From positions 1 to 26,140 of IMG/VR virus record IMGVR_UViG_3300032241_001383: a stretch of DNA of 26,140 bases; one strand, given 5' to 3'. Of the stretch, positions 17,092 through 23,809 are shown in pieces. The stretch comes from a virus. The position numbers and the translations under genes are program-made. The first letter of the stretch is position 1. Each line of letters begins with the position of its first letter. The notes below the pieces were generated by a model. The model was not told the origin of the DNA and searched no databases. It saw only the letters and a list, made by a program, of their open reading frames with translations.

Positions 17092-18687
17092 TCAAGTCAG
17101 GGACTGAGAAACTTCTGTCGTAATGATAGATATCGTCCAGTTCGTGTCATACGAAGCATCCCCCGTCAACACAATTTGAAATTCAGTACTTCCGCTATTT
17201 GCGTTGAACTGGGCAGACCATCCAGAAGGAGGAGATCCGGCATTGCTACCAATATCTGTATTCAACGTAATGTTTGAAATCCCAAGAACGGAATAATCAA
17301 TTACAGCAGCGCGTTTAAATACAGCAAATTCGGCACCGATAATACTTGATGAAGCAACAATAGTCGCTTCAGAATAGTTGACCGTTTGAGATTGAATCGG
17401 AACCAGAATCGCGACAGGCTCGCTTCCTGCACGGACTATTCTTGAAATGACAATACGGCCAGTTTGAGAACCGCCATTGATAGCGCTGTAAGATCCGTCC
17501 AAAAAGAGATTAGGTGCACCCAAGACTTCTTGAACGCTCGTTCCTGTTGGCAGCGCAACACCATCTGGAATATAGGCGATCGCATTCTGACCGTTTGCAA
17601 TGCCACCTTCCGAATTTACCGTGTTGGAATTTCCTCCCCCAATAAACCCATAAGTGTTGTTTATGGAATTGAAATAACCACCAAGAATTGAGGAAAAATT
17701 TATGTTTCCAGATTGACCTTGAATTTTGTTAGACAATCCTCCAGCAATGATGTTGAATAATCCAGATCCATTTCTGATATCAATAAGATTCGCAGCTCCG
17801 CCACCAATAAAATGACCGGCGCCATAACTTTCATACCCATTTATAAGATTGTTGGTTCCGCCAACAATCACGTTTATCCCGCCGCTTATGCCATCATCAA
17901 TTTTATTTTTAGATCCGGCTCCGATAAAGTCATAACCTATGATTTGGCTAGAGGATTCAGCGATGATTACGTTTTGGAATCCTCCTCCAATAAACGAAAA
18001 TTGATTTGAAATCAAATTTTGATTTCCGCTTAAAACTGCTGAAAAACTATTAAGTACAACAGTAGAAGATGAAATAGAGGTGACATTTAAAACAATTCCA
18101 GATCCGCCACCATACTGTGTCAAATCAATATTGATGACATCGCCAACTTTGTATCCGGCACCCCCGTTAAACCCCGCACCAGTATCTCCTAACGTCACTG
18201 AAGTCGCAGGGCCTGAGCTTAAATTTGAATTTATAACAGTAAAGGAAGCGCCCAGCCCACTACCGCCGGTCGCTAAAAAATTATCAAAAGCTGAATCGCC
18301 CGGCCATCCCGATCCATAACTCGTAACAGTGAATGTCAGAATGCTTCCAGTTGGTGAGATCAAATTGTCAGAACCACCAAGCGTGAAAGAAGAATCTGAA
18401 TTGATCCCTCCAATACCGGCAAATGAGCCAGAATTGTTCCACTGCCACTGACCATTGGTTCCACCGGGCGTTCCGCCACCGCCAGCGGCATTGATTGTTA
18501 CCTGCCCAAGGCCATTTGATGGAGAGATAGTGATGTTTTCTCCAGCAATAATTTGAGTAACGCTGCTGCCGATGCCTAGCAAAGAAGTAGAAATGCGAAC
18601 CGTTGTCCCATTTTGGACAGCAGGAATCTGCTCTTCTCCGTTAAGCGCAATGGCCGCTGGTAGATTTGGGATTTGCACATTTGCCAT
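17092..18687 (-). CDS. Tail fibre / adhesin with YadA-head-like beta repeats
   Basis: 531 residues. The start VQIPNLPAAIALNGEEQIPA is a common phage fibre N-terminal domain (IPNLPAA..L.G.E.IP..Q.G...R). One IAGENITISP shaft element and a Gly hinge follow. From about residue 215 to 375, short repeats of the type FIGGGFQNVI, FIGAGSKNKI, VIVGGTNNLI, FIGGGAANLI, IIAGGLSNKI, ILGGYFNSIN and FIGGGNSNTV recur at intervals of 15-25 residues. These resemble the left-handed beta-roll repeats of YadA/Hia-type trimeric adhesin heads. The last 150 residues form a separate beta domain ending in Ser/Gln/Leu/Thr. A trimeric receptor-binding or decoration fibre is likely. The ribosome site is weak. Confidence 0.85.
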   Translation of the reverse strand: MANVQIPNLPAAIALNGEEQIPAVQNGTTVRISTSLLGIGSSVTQIIAGENITISPSNGLGQVTINAAGGGGTPGGTNGQWQWNNSGSFAGIGGINSDSSFTLGGSDNLISPTGSILTFTVTSYGSGWPGDSAFDNFLATGGSGLGASFTVINSNLSSGPATSVTLGDTGAGFNGGAGYKVGDVINIDLTQYGGGSGIVLNVTSISSSTVVLNSFSAVLSGNQNLISNQFSFIGGGFQNVIIAESSSQIIGYDFIGAGSKNKIDDGISGGINVIVGGTNNLINGYESYGAGHFIGGGAANLIDIRNGSGLFNIIAGGLSNKIQGQSGNINFSSILGGYFNSINNTYGFIGGGNSNTVNSEGGIANGQNAIAYIPDGVALPTGTSVQEVLGAPNLFLDGSYSAINGGSQTGRIVISRIVRAGSEPVAILVPIQSQTVNYSEATIVASSSIIGAEFAVFKRAAVIDYSVLGISNITLNTDIGSNAGSPPSGWSAQFNANSGSTEFQIVLTGDASYDTNWTISIITTEVSQSLT

Positions 18688-18708
18688 GACGGTTACTCTA
18701 TTTTTTAA

Positions 18709-19398
18709 TCAAAACAGAAGAAAGAAATTTTGATTCCCGCCGGCTGGAGGCGTCGGAGGAATATAAGTTGGAACAAATGAAAGGGTAAGAGCAGCAGCGT
18801 TAGGTGTAAGCGGCCCAGCAGTAATGACTTCCAATTGAGAAGAAAAACCTGAAAGTGGCGGTACGGTATCAAATAAGATAAAACCCATTTGAATGCCATC
18901 TGGAGATGGATCTACCGTTAATTCTTTGGTGTAAGAATACGGGTAATAATCATTCCAGTTGTTTGGCTCAAAACTATTTTCAAGAATTACAAGAACAGCA
19001 ACCAATGATCCTGCATTAGTGCAATAAACAGGATTACAGTTAAATGTCGTATTAGTTGGCGAAGTCCAAGCACTAGTAGAATCTAGTGCCGTGACATATC
19101 GATAACAAATCAAAAATGATCTATCGTTTAAATAAAGATCCGGGACTATCGGAGCCGTTTCCCCATGCTCAGCAAATTTGTAAGCAACTGCTGCTTTATT
19201 TTGAGACCCATCTGGATTCAAATAAAATTGATTTTCAGTTATTAACGTGTAATCGGTCGGGATGTAATAATCAACACCGGGATGAGTGATGAGCTGCAAA
19301 TAGATAAATAAATCCCCCGGACTCCACCCGGTAGGTAGAGACGTTGGAGTGTTAGCCAATTGGCTATGGCTAATATATTGGGGAGGGTTGTCAGACAT
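18709..19398 (-). CDS. Unknown beta-rich virion-type protein
   Basis: 229 residues; ATG 19398 directly abuts the upstream stop (19399). It is rich in Tyr, Pro, Asn and Thr: PPQYISHSQLANTPTSLPTG, then GWSPGDLFIYLQLITHPGVD, FLICYRYVTALDS, TNTTFNCNPVYCTNAGSLVA, and a long beta part with SPDGIQMGFILFDTVPP. The C-terminus is Pro/Gly-rich and ends NQNFFLLF, a hydrophobic end like those of assembly-dependent fibre proteins. PGDLFIYLQ...PGVDYYIP.DYTLI resembles lectin-like heads in other phage fibres, but I cannot assign a family. It lies between two fibres, so a fibre or fibre-partner role is likely. Confidence 0.7.
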   Translation of the reverse strand: MSDNPPQYISHSQLANTPTSLPTGWSPGDLFIYLQLITHPGVDYYIPTDYTLITENQFYLNPDGSQNKAAVAYKFAEHGETAPIVPDLYLNDRSFLICYRYVTALDSTSAWTSPTNTTFNCNPVYCTNAGSLVAVLVILENSFEPNNWNDYYPYSYTKELTVDPSPDGIQMGFILFDTVPPLSGFSSQLEVITAGPLTPNAAALTLSFVPTYIPPTPPAGGNQNFFLLF

Positions 19399-20193
19399 TT
19401 ATTGAACCGCCAAGGCAACAGCATCCCAATAATTGTCGGCAGAGTTGTACATAAACCCAACATACACCATGCCAGTGTTTGTGGTTGACGCTGGCAACGT
19501 AATTCCAATTCCGCGATATCCACCAAACAGGCTTGACCAGAATAACGGGATACTAAGCGCGGAAGATTTAAATTTAACAATCAATTTTTGACCATCATGC
19601 CTCGTTCCTGAAGGCGGCAAAAATTGAGTCGATGAAGTGATTGTTCCGGCATTGACAATATCAGTCGTATCGACATTTGGCGTGATCGGGCTCGTTGGAT
19701 AAGAAACCACTCTGGGAATCAGGCCACTGGTTGAAGTCACAGTGACGTTTCCAGATGACCCACTTAAAGTCACTCCGCTGCCGGCGGTCAAAGAAGTCAC
19801 TCCGCTATTAGTGATAGTGACCGATCCGGTAGGACTGCTAACCGAAATTCCAGAGCCTGCGGTAATTGAACTTACCCCGCCTCCTCCGCCTCCACCTGTT
19901 GCGGAAATGGTTACGTTCCCGGTAGATCCGCTAAGAGTAATATTGGATCCCGCCGTAAGCCCCGTAACGCCACTGTTGGTAACAGTTACCGAGCCGGTAG
20001 ACGCATTGGTAGAAATTCCAGTTCCCGCCGTGATTGAACTGACTCCACCACCGCCGCCACCGCCGCCAATGTAGGTTTTCAAACCCGCAGGCGTGATTTG
20101 GTAATTGCTTCCACCACGAGCAATAGGAATGGAATCACTATCCTGTGGCGGATTGCCATTTGGCAATGAAGAAAATTTTACGTCAGAAGTCAT
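19399..20193 (-). CDS. Tail fibre with two tandem Gly/Thr shaft modules
   Basis: 264 residues; ATG 20193 has GGAG upstream and lies three bases after the previous stop. Residues 1-40 (FSSLPNGNPPQDSDSIPIAR...YQITPAGLKTYI) are an N-terminal anchor domain common in phage fibres. Residues 51-100 and 107-156 are two copies of the same 50-residue beta module, each preceded by a poly-Gly hinge. The C-terminal 100 residues form a small beta head (RHDGQKLIVKFKS, GYRGIGITLPAST, YVGFMYNSADNYWDAVALAVQ). The pattern DGQ.L.VKF...A....F.......G is shared with small heads of other fibres. The shared module ties it to the terminal fibre at 1501-2511. Confidence 0.85.
   Translation of the reverse strand: MTSDVKFSSLPNGNPPQDSDSIPIARGGSNYQITPAGLKTYIGGGGGGGGVSSITAGTGISTNASTGSVTVTNSGVTGLTAGSNITLSGSTGNVTISATGGGGGGGVSSITAGSGISVSSPTGSVTITNSGVTSLTAGSGVTLSGSSGNVTVTSTSGLIPRVVSYPTSPITPNVDTTDIVNAGTITSSTQFLPPSGTRHDGQKLIVKFKSSALSIPLFWSSLFGGYRGIGITLPASTTNTGMVYVGFMYNSADNYWDAVALAVQ
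19726..20043 (-). repeat. Two tandem 50-codon fibre shaft modules
   Basis: Modules at 19894-20043 and 19726-19875 encode VSSITAG.GIS, TGSVT.TNSGVT.LTAGS and LSGS.GNVT, separated by a poly-Gly linker. They differ in codons as well as a few residues, so the duplication is not very recent. A third copy is in the fibre at 1966-2115. Confidence 0.85.
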
Positions 20194-20196
20194 TTT

Positions 20197-21060
20197 CTAC
20201 TCCGTCACAAAATAATCATTTCCGTTTTCGGAAATGAAGTTGTTTCCATCTTCGGTAACAAAAATACCAGTTGCAAATACATAAGGAATTGCTTTTCCGG
20301 GTATGCCCGTTTGAGGAATCTCGGGGTAATCAATCGGCACTCCGACAAGTGCTGTAGTAACACGAGTCGAATCTGTCAACAAAGATGTGGAAGGCAATTG
20401 ATAATTTACTTCGTAAGTAAATTGAGTTGCCGTAGCCGTTCTAATTGTGAAAAATCCGCACGCTTCTACGATTGGAACGCCTTCAATAGCAACCTGAGAA
20501 ACGCCCGCAACCAGTTTATGAGGCGCTGAACATGTAACCGTTACAATGGTCGTGCCGTTTGTTGTAATAGACAAAACGGGAAGCAGCACATTGAAATGCA
20601 ATTTTCCGTTGAGAGGCATCACTGCATTTGGGTCAAGGCCAATCCTGCTGACCGTAGGATCTGAAGACGCAGAACCGACGGCTTGGGTAGTAATTTTTTC
20701 GCAGTTTTGGGCAACAATATTGATGTCTGGCGGGATGGGAATTCCCGTTACGGAATCGGTAACCTTTGGCAAAGTAACCGATAAATAATCGCTTTCCGCC
20801 AAAGCAAAATCTTGAACACGCGCATTGATGATAGGTGTCGGGTCTGCCGGCACCACGATTGCTCGTAACTGTTCTTGCGGCGTGTCGTAACAGTCATTGC
20901 AGACAAGGATGCGAATGTTCTGCATCGTTGCGCCACGCCAATCGAATTGCCAGCGCAGATCTACCCAGTTATAGCGAAATCCGCAACGGTCGCAAATAGC
21001 GTGCGCCTGCGGATTAGTTACGCTTGTTCTGGCGCGCCCTACACGCGAAGCGTAAGCCAC
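20197..21060 (-). CDS. Virion-type protein with N-terminal zinc ribbon
   Basis: 287 residues from a GTG at 21060, with only a weak AGG upstream. Residues 19-60 form a CxxC...CxxC zinc ribbon (Cys23/Cys26 and Cys54/Cys57) around a conserved block, RWQFDWRGATMQNIRILVC. This is followed by TPQEQLRAIVVPADPTPIIN. The type is frequent beside connector genes in podovirus-like phages, but I know no function. Residues about 165-225 (PHKLVAGVSQVAIEGVP...GFFTIRTATATQFTYEV) form a small beta domain like those seen in phage structural proteins. The end repeats a short motif: FVTEDGNNF, ISENGNDYF, VTE. A perfect 9-bp hairpin lies in its last codons. Probably a structural or assembly protein. Confidence 0.75.
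   Translation of the reverse strand: MAYASRVGRARTSVTNPQAHAICDRCGFRYNWVDLRWQFDWRGATMQNIRILVCNDCYDTPQEQLRAIVVPADPTPIINARVQDFALAESDYLSVTLPKVTDSVTGIPIPPDINIVAQNCEKITTQAVGSASSDPTVSRIGLDPNAVMPLNGKLHFNVLLPVLSITTNGTTIVTVTCSAPHKLVAGVSQVAIEGVPIVEACGFFTIRTATATQFTYEVNYQLPSTSLLTDSTRVTTALVGVPIDYPEIPQTGIPGKAIPYVFATGIFVTEDGNNFISENGNDYFVTE
20216..20237 (-). terminator. Perfect 9-bp hairpin at the end of the zinc-ribbon gene, possible weak terminator
   Basis: TCATTTCCG at 20216-20224 pairs perfectly with CGGAAATGA at 20229-20237 around a 4-base loop. On the minus strand it is followed by TTATTTTG, a broken T run. It lies inside the coding sequence in the codons for the repeated C-terminal motif, so it may be a by-product of that repeat or a transcription attenuator before the fibre gene. 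Confidence 0.35.
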
Positions 21061-21063
21061 GAC

Positions 21064-21789
21064 TTATGGCCTGAAATAACTTGCGATTGTTGGCGATATA
21101 TATTGTTGTGCCGTCTCGACATTTTGTCTCGCGGCTATGTCATAAGATTCATCAGCTAATGGTTTTAATATAGATACTTTTTCTGGTGCCCAAATCATTG
21201 CCAACCGTTGGGCCAATCCGTAAGCAAACGCCTCCAAGAAATAGTAGGGAATCTCGACCTGCTGGCCGTTGTCGAAATTGGAGTCCTGAATCTGCCTGAC
21301 GCGGTAGTACTTGAAGGCGCTTTGGGTGCCATCCGGCACAGGCCAAAGAGTCACGGTCGGTGACAGAAGGCGATCAAACCAGAAGGTCGTCGGAAATCCT
21401 TGCTGCTTCTTGTTGGGATATGAAGCGTATTCTGTACGGCTGATCGGCAAGATCAGGCGGTCAATCAGGGCTCCCCCGCCGTTCTGGACGATGTAGGCAT
21501 CGAGCATCACGATCGTGTTGGACGGGACGCTATAGGTTGAGCATCCCTGTACAAGGGGGATCGTCTGAAGGTCTACCGTCCAAAGATTGACGCCTTGAGA
21601 CGACCAGCGCCCCAGCATCATGTTGGAGGCCATCCGGGCGGCCTCCATGTGCTCTTGCAGGAGGGATGTTGGCCTAAAACCACAAAGGTTGTAGGCGTAC
21701 AGGACAATCTCGCCAAGGCCGGGGGCAAAAGCGTATGTGCCGCTTGTGTTGCTGACGGCGCTTACATTATTGCCATTCCCGTAAGCCAT
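21064..21789 (-). CDS. Head-tail connector / tail accessory factor, P22 gp4-like
   Basis: 241 residues, ATG 21789 with AAGG upstream, two-base gap from the glycosyltransferase stop. Starts MAYGNGNNVSAVSN, then LGEIVLYAYNLCGFRPTSLL followed by EHMEAARMASNMMLGRWSSQ, the helical part typical of P22 gp4-like accessory factors. QTIPLVQGCSTYSVPSNTIV, then RLILPISRTEYASYPNKKQQ, and FPTTFWFDRLLSPTVTLWPV make up the beta part. The C-terminus is helical and ends YISPTIASYFRP. It would form the ring under the portal that stabilises packaged DNA. The gene is GC-rich relative to the fibres that follow it. The match to the gp4 type is from remembered features. Confidence 0.78.
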   Translation of the reverse strand: MAYGNGNNVSAVSNTSGTYAFAPGLGEIVLYAYNLCGFRPTSLLQEHMEAARMASNMMLGRWSSQGVNLWTVDLQTIPLVQGCSTYSVPSNTIVMLDAYIVQNGGGALIDRLILPISRTEYASYPNKKQQGFPTTFWFDRLLSPTVTLWPVPDGTQSAFKYYRVRQIQDSNFDNGQQVEIPYYFLEAFAYGLAQRLAMIWAPEKVSILKPLADESYDIAARQNVETAQQYISPTIASYFRP

Positions 21790-21790
21790 T

Positions 21791-22855
21791 TTAGGCCGCC
21801 TTGAGGTCTTTAGTTATTGCCTCCAGATTAGCCCGTAAACGGGGGTCTTCTGGCTCCAGTTCGACCGCATCCATAGCATGTTTCTTAGCAGAATCATACA
21901 GCTTTAGATTCCATGCCGCTATAGCAGCCAGATCGTGGGGTTTTGCTCCCCAAACAGACGGATCGATCGTGTAAACCAGCTCCCGATCCTTGATGGAAAG
22001 GCAGGTCAGAGCCGCCCCGTAGCACTCCGCCCAGCGGCTGGTCAAATAACAGGCCATAGCCAGCTCGCACCACGGCTCGCGGGTATGGGGGGCCTCTGCG
22101 GTAGCCTTACGGAGCCAATGGAGGGCATGTTCCATATTCCCCAGCTCCTGATAGCACTGGCCGATGACCCGCATGGCGTAGCAGCGTTCGTTGATCCAAG
22201 TGGCCCTAGGAAGGGCCAGATACCGCTGGCCTTCGTCGATAGCCTTCTGCCATTGCCCGTTGAACCGAAGCTCTCTGGAATAGTAAAAGGCGTTCCGGGG
22301 GCAATTAGGGTCTTCCTCGACGCTGACCCGCAAAAGGTCTAAGTATTGGCCGCGAGACTTGGTCGGATCCGGCTGGTGGACGACCAAAAGCTTGTTCGTA
22401 TCGACGTACTTTTCCTCGATACGGTCAGGGACCGGGTACTCATGGCAAGGGTGATGCCAGCGGTAGCCCTTACGGGCATGGATCTTTTCGTAGGGGAAGG
22501 CAATCCCCATTCCCCAGTCAAAGTGATAACGCATCCGGGTCGTGCCCGGGACCCAAATACGCTCAATCTCTTCACGCCATCCGGGCTGCAAGACTTCATC
22601 GAGGTCCAGACTCACGCAGACATCGATATCCGAAGGCAGCATGTGCAAGGCTGCGTTTCGAGCATCATCAAAACGCCACGGACTGATATAGATGTGGCCG
22701 ACCGTTGCGCCGTTGGCTTCGAGGATCTCAACCGTCTTGTCATATGATCCGGTATCGGCGACGAAAATAAGGTCAGCATCCTTGGCTGCCTTACAAAAGC
22801 GTTCAGCAAATTTCTCTTCGTTTTTGCTAATTGCGTATACGGCGATTTTCAACAT
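21791..22855 (-). CDS. Family 2-like glycosyltransferase fused to TPR repeats
   Basis: 354 residues, ATG 22855 with AGGT upstream. The N-terminal GT-A-type half has AVYAISKNEEKFAERFCKAA, ADLIFVADTGSYDKTVEIL, PWRFDDARNAAL and SLDLDEVLQPGW, where Asp84-Leu-Asp86 is the DXD metal/nucleotide-sugar site. About 110-175 has HFDWGMGIAFPYEKIHARKG and WHHPCHEYP, a His-rich acceptor-side region. The C-terminal half (about 190-350) is made of TPR-like helices (YYSRELRFNGQWQKAIDEGQ; CYQELGNMEHALHWLRKATA). Such GT2-TPR proteins are known in phages with decorated virions. It probably adds a sugar to a virion or host surface component; the acceptor is not visible from sequence. It follows a strong terminator by only 36 bases. 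Confidence 0.88.
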   Translation of the reverse strand: MLKIAVYAISKNEEKFAERFCKAAKDADLIFVADTGSYDKTVEILEANGATVGHIYISPWRFDDARNAALHMLPSDIDVCVSLDLDEVLQPGWREEIERIWVPGTTRMRYHFDWGMGIAFPYEKIHARKGYRWHHPCHEYPVPDRIEEKYVDTNKLLVVHQPDPTKSRGQYLDLLRVSVEEDPNCPRNAFYYSRELRFNGQWQKAIDEGQRYLALPRATWINERCYAMRVIGQCYQELGNMEHALHWLRKATAEAPHTREPWCELAMACYLTSRWAECYGAALTCLSIKDRELVYTIDPSVWGAKPHDLAAIAAWNLKLYDSAKKHAMDAVELEPEDPRLRANLEAITKDLKAA

Positions 22856-22889
22856 GTAATGACCTATTGATTAGATATGACCGCGCAAT

Positions 22890-22927
22890 AAAAAATCCTA
22901 TCTTGCGGTTATGCAAGATAGGATTTT
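22890..22927 (-). terminator. Strong intrinsic terminator in the late operon
   Basis: A perfect 15-bp stem (22892-22906 with 22913-22927) closes a 6-base loop. On the minus strand it is followed by six Ts (22895-22890). On the plus strand only four Ts belong to the stem end, so minus-strand use is favoured. It lies between the 58-residue gene at 22945 and the glycosyltransferase, so it splits the late operon. Confidence 0.88.
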
Positions 22928-22944
22928 AATCTCAAACCGATGTG

Positions 22945-23121
22945 TCAGTTTGCTGACTGGTCAGGGACAACAGGATCGGCAGGCGGCGGATCAGGGAAAT
23001 CAGCTTTGATCTTCTTGATGAAATGAAGACCCGCCTCTGCAACCTGCAATCCACCGGCTTTCACGGCCATGTCGATCAGGGCAATCAAGGTGTTTGCTTC
23101 ATTCTGACTATCAAACTGCAT
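22945..23121 (-). CDS. 58-residue small protein with acidic/Pro tail
   Basis: A short gene starting at ATG 23121 after a perfect AGGAGG (23127-23132) with 5-base spacing, the best ribosome site in the region. The product begins MQFDSQNEANTLIALIDMAV, an amphipathic helix, followed by a Gly pair, a second helix (VAEAGLHFIKKIKADF) and a Pro-rich end (DPPPADPVVPDQ). I recognise no family. Ten bases separate it from the preceding small gene, and the terminator follows its stop. Coding is well supported by ribosome site and context. Confidence 0.72.
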   Translation of the reverse strand: MQFDSQNEANTLIALIDMAVKAGGLQVAEAGLHFIKKIKADFPDPPPADPVVPDQSAN

Positions 23122-23130
23122 TGCGTCCTC

Positions 23131-23304
23131 CTAGGACGTTGGTTGGGATATCAATTGTAACGTAGTGTTATCAGGAGGCGTCCACGGCGTGATTCCATCC
23201 CAAATAACTGTGTTGATAATAGATCCAAAAGGTATGACGGTTGTAGTGCCATCTGGATTAATTTGCTCAATATCCACCGTGGTAATGACGTTGTAGTTTG
23301 CCAT
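23131..23304 (-). CDS. 57-residue small protein
   Basis: A short gene from ATG 23304 to TAG 23131. Its start overlaps by one base the TAA that ends the glycine-rich remnant frame (TAATG). The product reads MANYNVITTVDIEQINPDGT, then VIPFGSIINTVIWDGITPWT, PPDNTTLQLISQ. It is beta-like with a small Trp-Asp-Gly element. No family is recognised. The coupling to the remnant suggests that it was once read together with an intact glycine-rich fibre gene. It stays intact and is followed by the well-expressed 58-residue gene. Confidence 0.65.
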   Translation of the reverse strand: MANYNVITTVDIEQINPDGTTTVIPFGSIINTVIWDGITPWTPPDNTTLQLISQPTS

Positions 23305-23565
23305 TAGAAATACTCAATGACGTAAACTATCCCGGCTCCACCTGCAGAACCATTGCCACCGACATAGCTACCAGAAGCCAAGACCTGCACCGCCGCCAAT
23401 GCAACCGAAATCACCGAAGAACCCTCCTCCGGCAGTGCAGGGGTACCCGCCCGTGGTATCACCCATGCAAGGTGGGGCATAACTACCACCCGTGCAAGGA
23501 GTGTTGATAGATGAGCTACCAACCGTACTAGTATCGTAAGGACTTACAGAATCGGCAAAAGCCCA
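23304..23565 (-). pseudogene. Frameshifted remnant of a glycine-rich fibre C-terminus
   Basis: Two open frames together form one glycine-rich fibre end. Frame 1 (23565-23371) encodes 65 codons with PCTGGSYAPPCMGDTTGGYP, CTAGGGFFGDFGCIGGGAG and ends at TAG 23370-23368. Frame 2 encodes ASGSYVGGNGSAGGAGIVYV-IEYF and ends at TAA 23306-23304. IVYVIEYF is nearly the end of the intact fibre at 24209 (FVYIIEYF). The switch between frames falls at about 23375-23400. No clear slippery site is visible there. I read this as decay of a second copy; a sequencing or assembly error is the main alternative. A frame starting at GTG 23522 exists but its first half is out of frame with the glycine-rich sense. 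Confidence 0.6.
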
Positions 23566-23792
23566 CTAAGGAACCCTGCTTCCGGGAGTCACGTGGCAGG
23601 GTTGACTGTCAGCGAACCGCCATGCGCTTTGGCAATAGCCTGAAGTCCGCCTACTTCTTCCGGGGACATATGCACAAGGGTGGAATCCCCGCTTCGGCCC
23701 AACGACGCAAGGCCGTGAACCATCAGGTGGGGGTGCCTAGCCAAAGGTCGCGGGAGACCCGGAGTCATCCCGCCAAAAGCATACTTCTGCAT
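23544..23792 (-). pseudogene. Virion-protein fragment with an in-frame TGA in a conserved motif
   Basis: ATG 23792 opens 67 codons ending at TGA 23591-23589. The sequence has MVHGLASLGRSGDSTLVHMS, PEEVGGLQAIAKAHGGSLTV and NPAT, then TGA, then LPEAGFLSGLLPIL and TAA at 23544. From memory, this phage motif runs NP.TGLPEAGFL..LLP, so the TGA stands where a Gly codon (GGA) is expected: a single-base nonsense change. The N-terminal Gly-Gly and SPEEV elements are like those in the protein at 9826. The longer relatives continue well past LLP, so this is also truncated at its 3' side. A functional 67-residue protein is the alternative. GGGGAT upstream is a fair ribosome site. Confidence 0.6.
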
Positions 23793-23809
23793 ATCTATCC
23801 CCAGATATA

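Noticed and set aside
22856-22889. Host-type promoter in front of the glycosyltransferase
   Set aside because: TTGCGC could be a -35 box but no -10 box at 16-18 bases is convincing.
23368-23410. Programmed ribosomal frameshift in the glycine-rich remnant
   Set aside because: No X XXY YYZ slippery heptamer or clear downstream structure is seen at the frame switch; decay or a sequencing error is more likely.
23304-23522. A 72-codon gene starting at GTG 23522
   Set aside because: Only its last 23 or so codons agree with the glycine-rich family; the first part is the wrong frame of the same remnant.
23589-23591. TGA recoded as Gly
   Set aside because: TGA is the stop of many clearly bounded genes here, several in ATGA or TGATG overlaps, and Trp is encoded by TGG. 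A local nonsense change is simpler.
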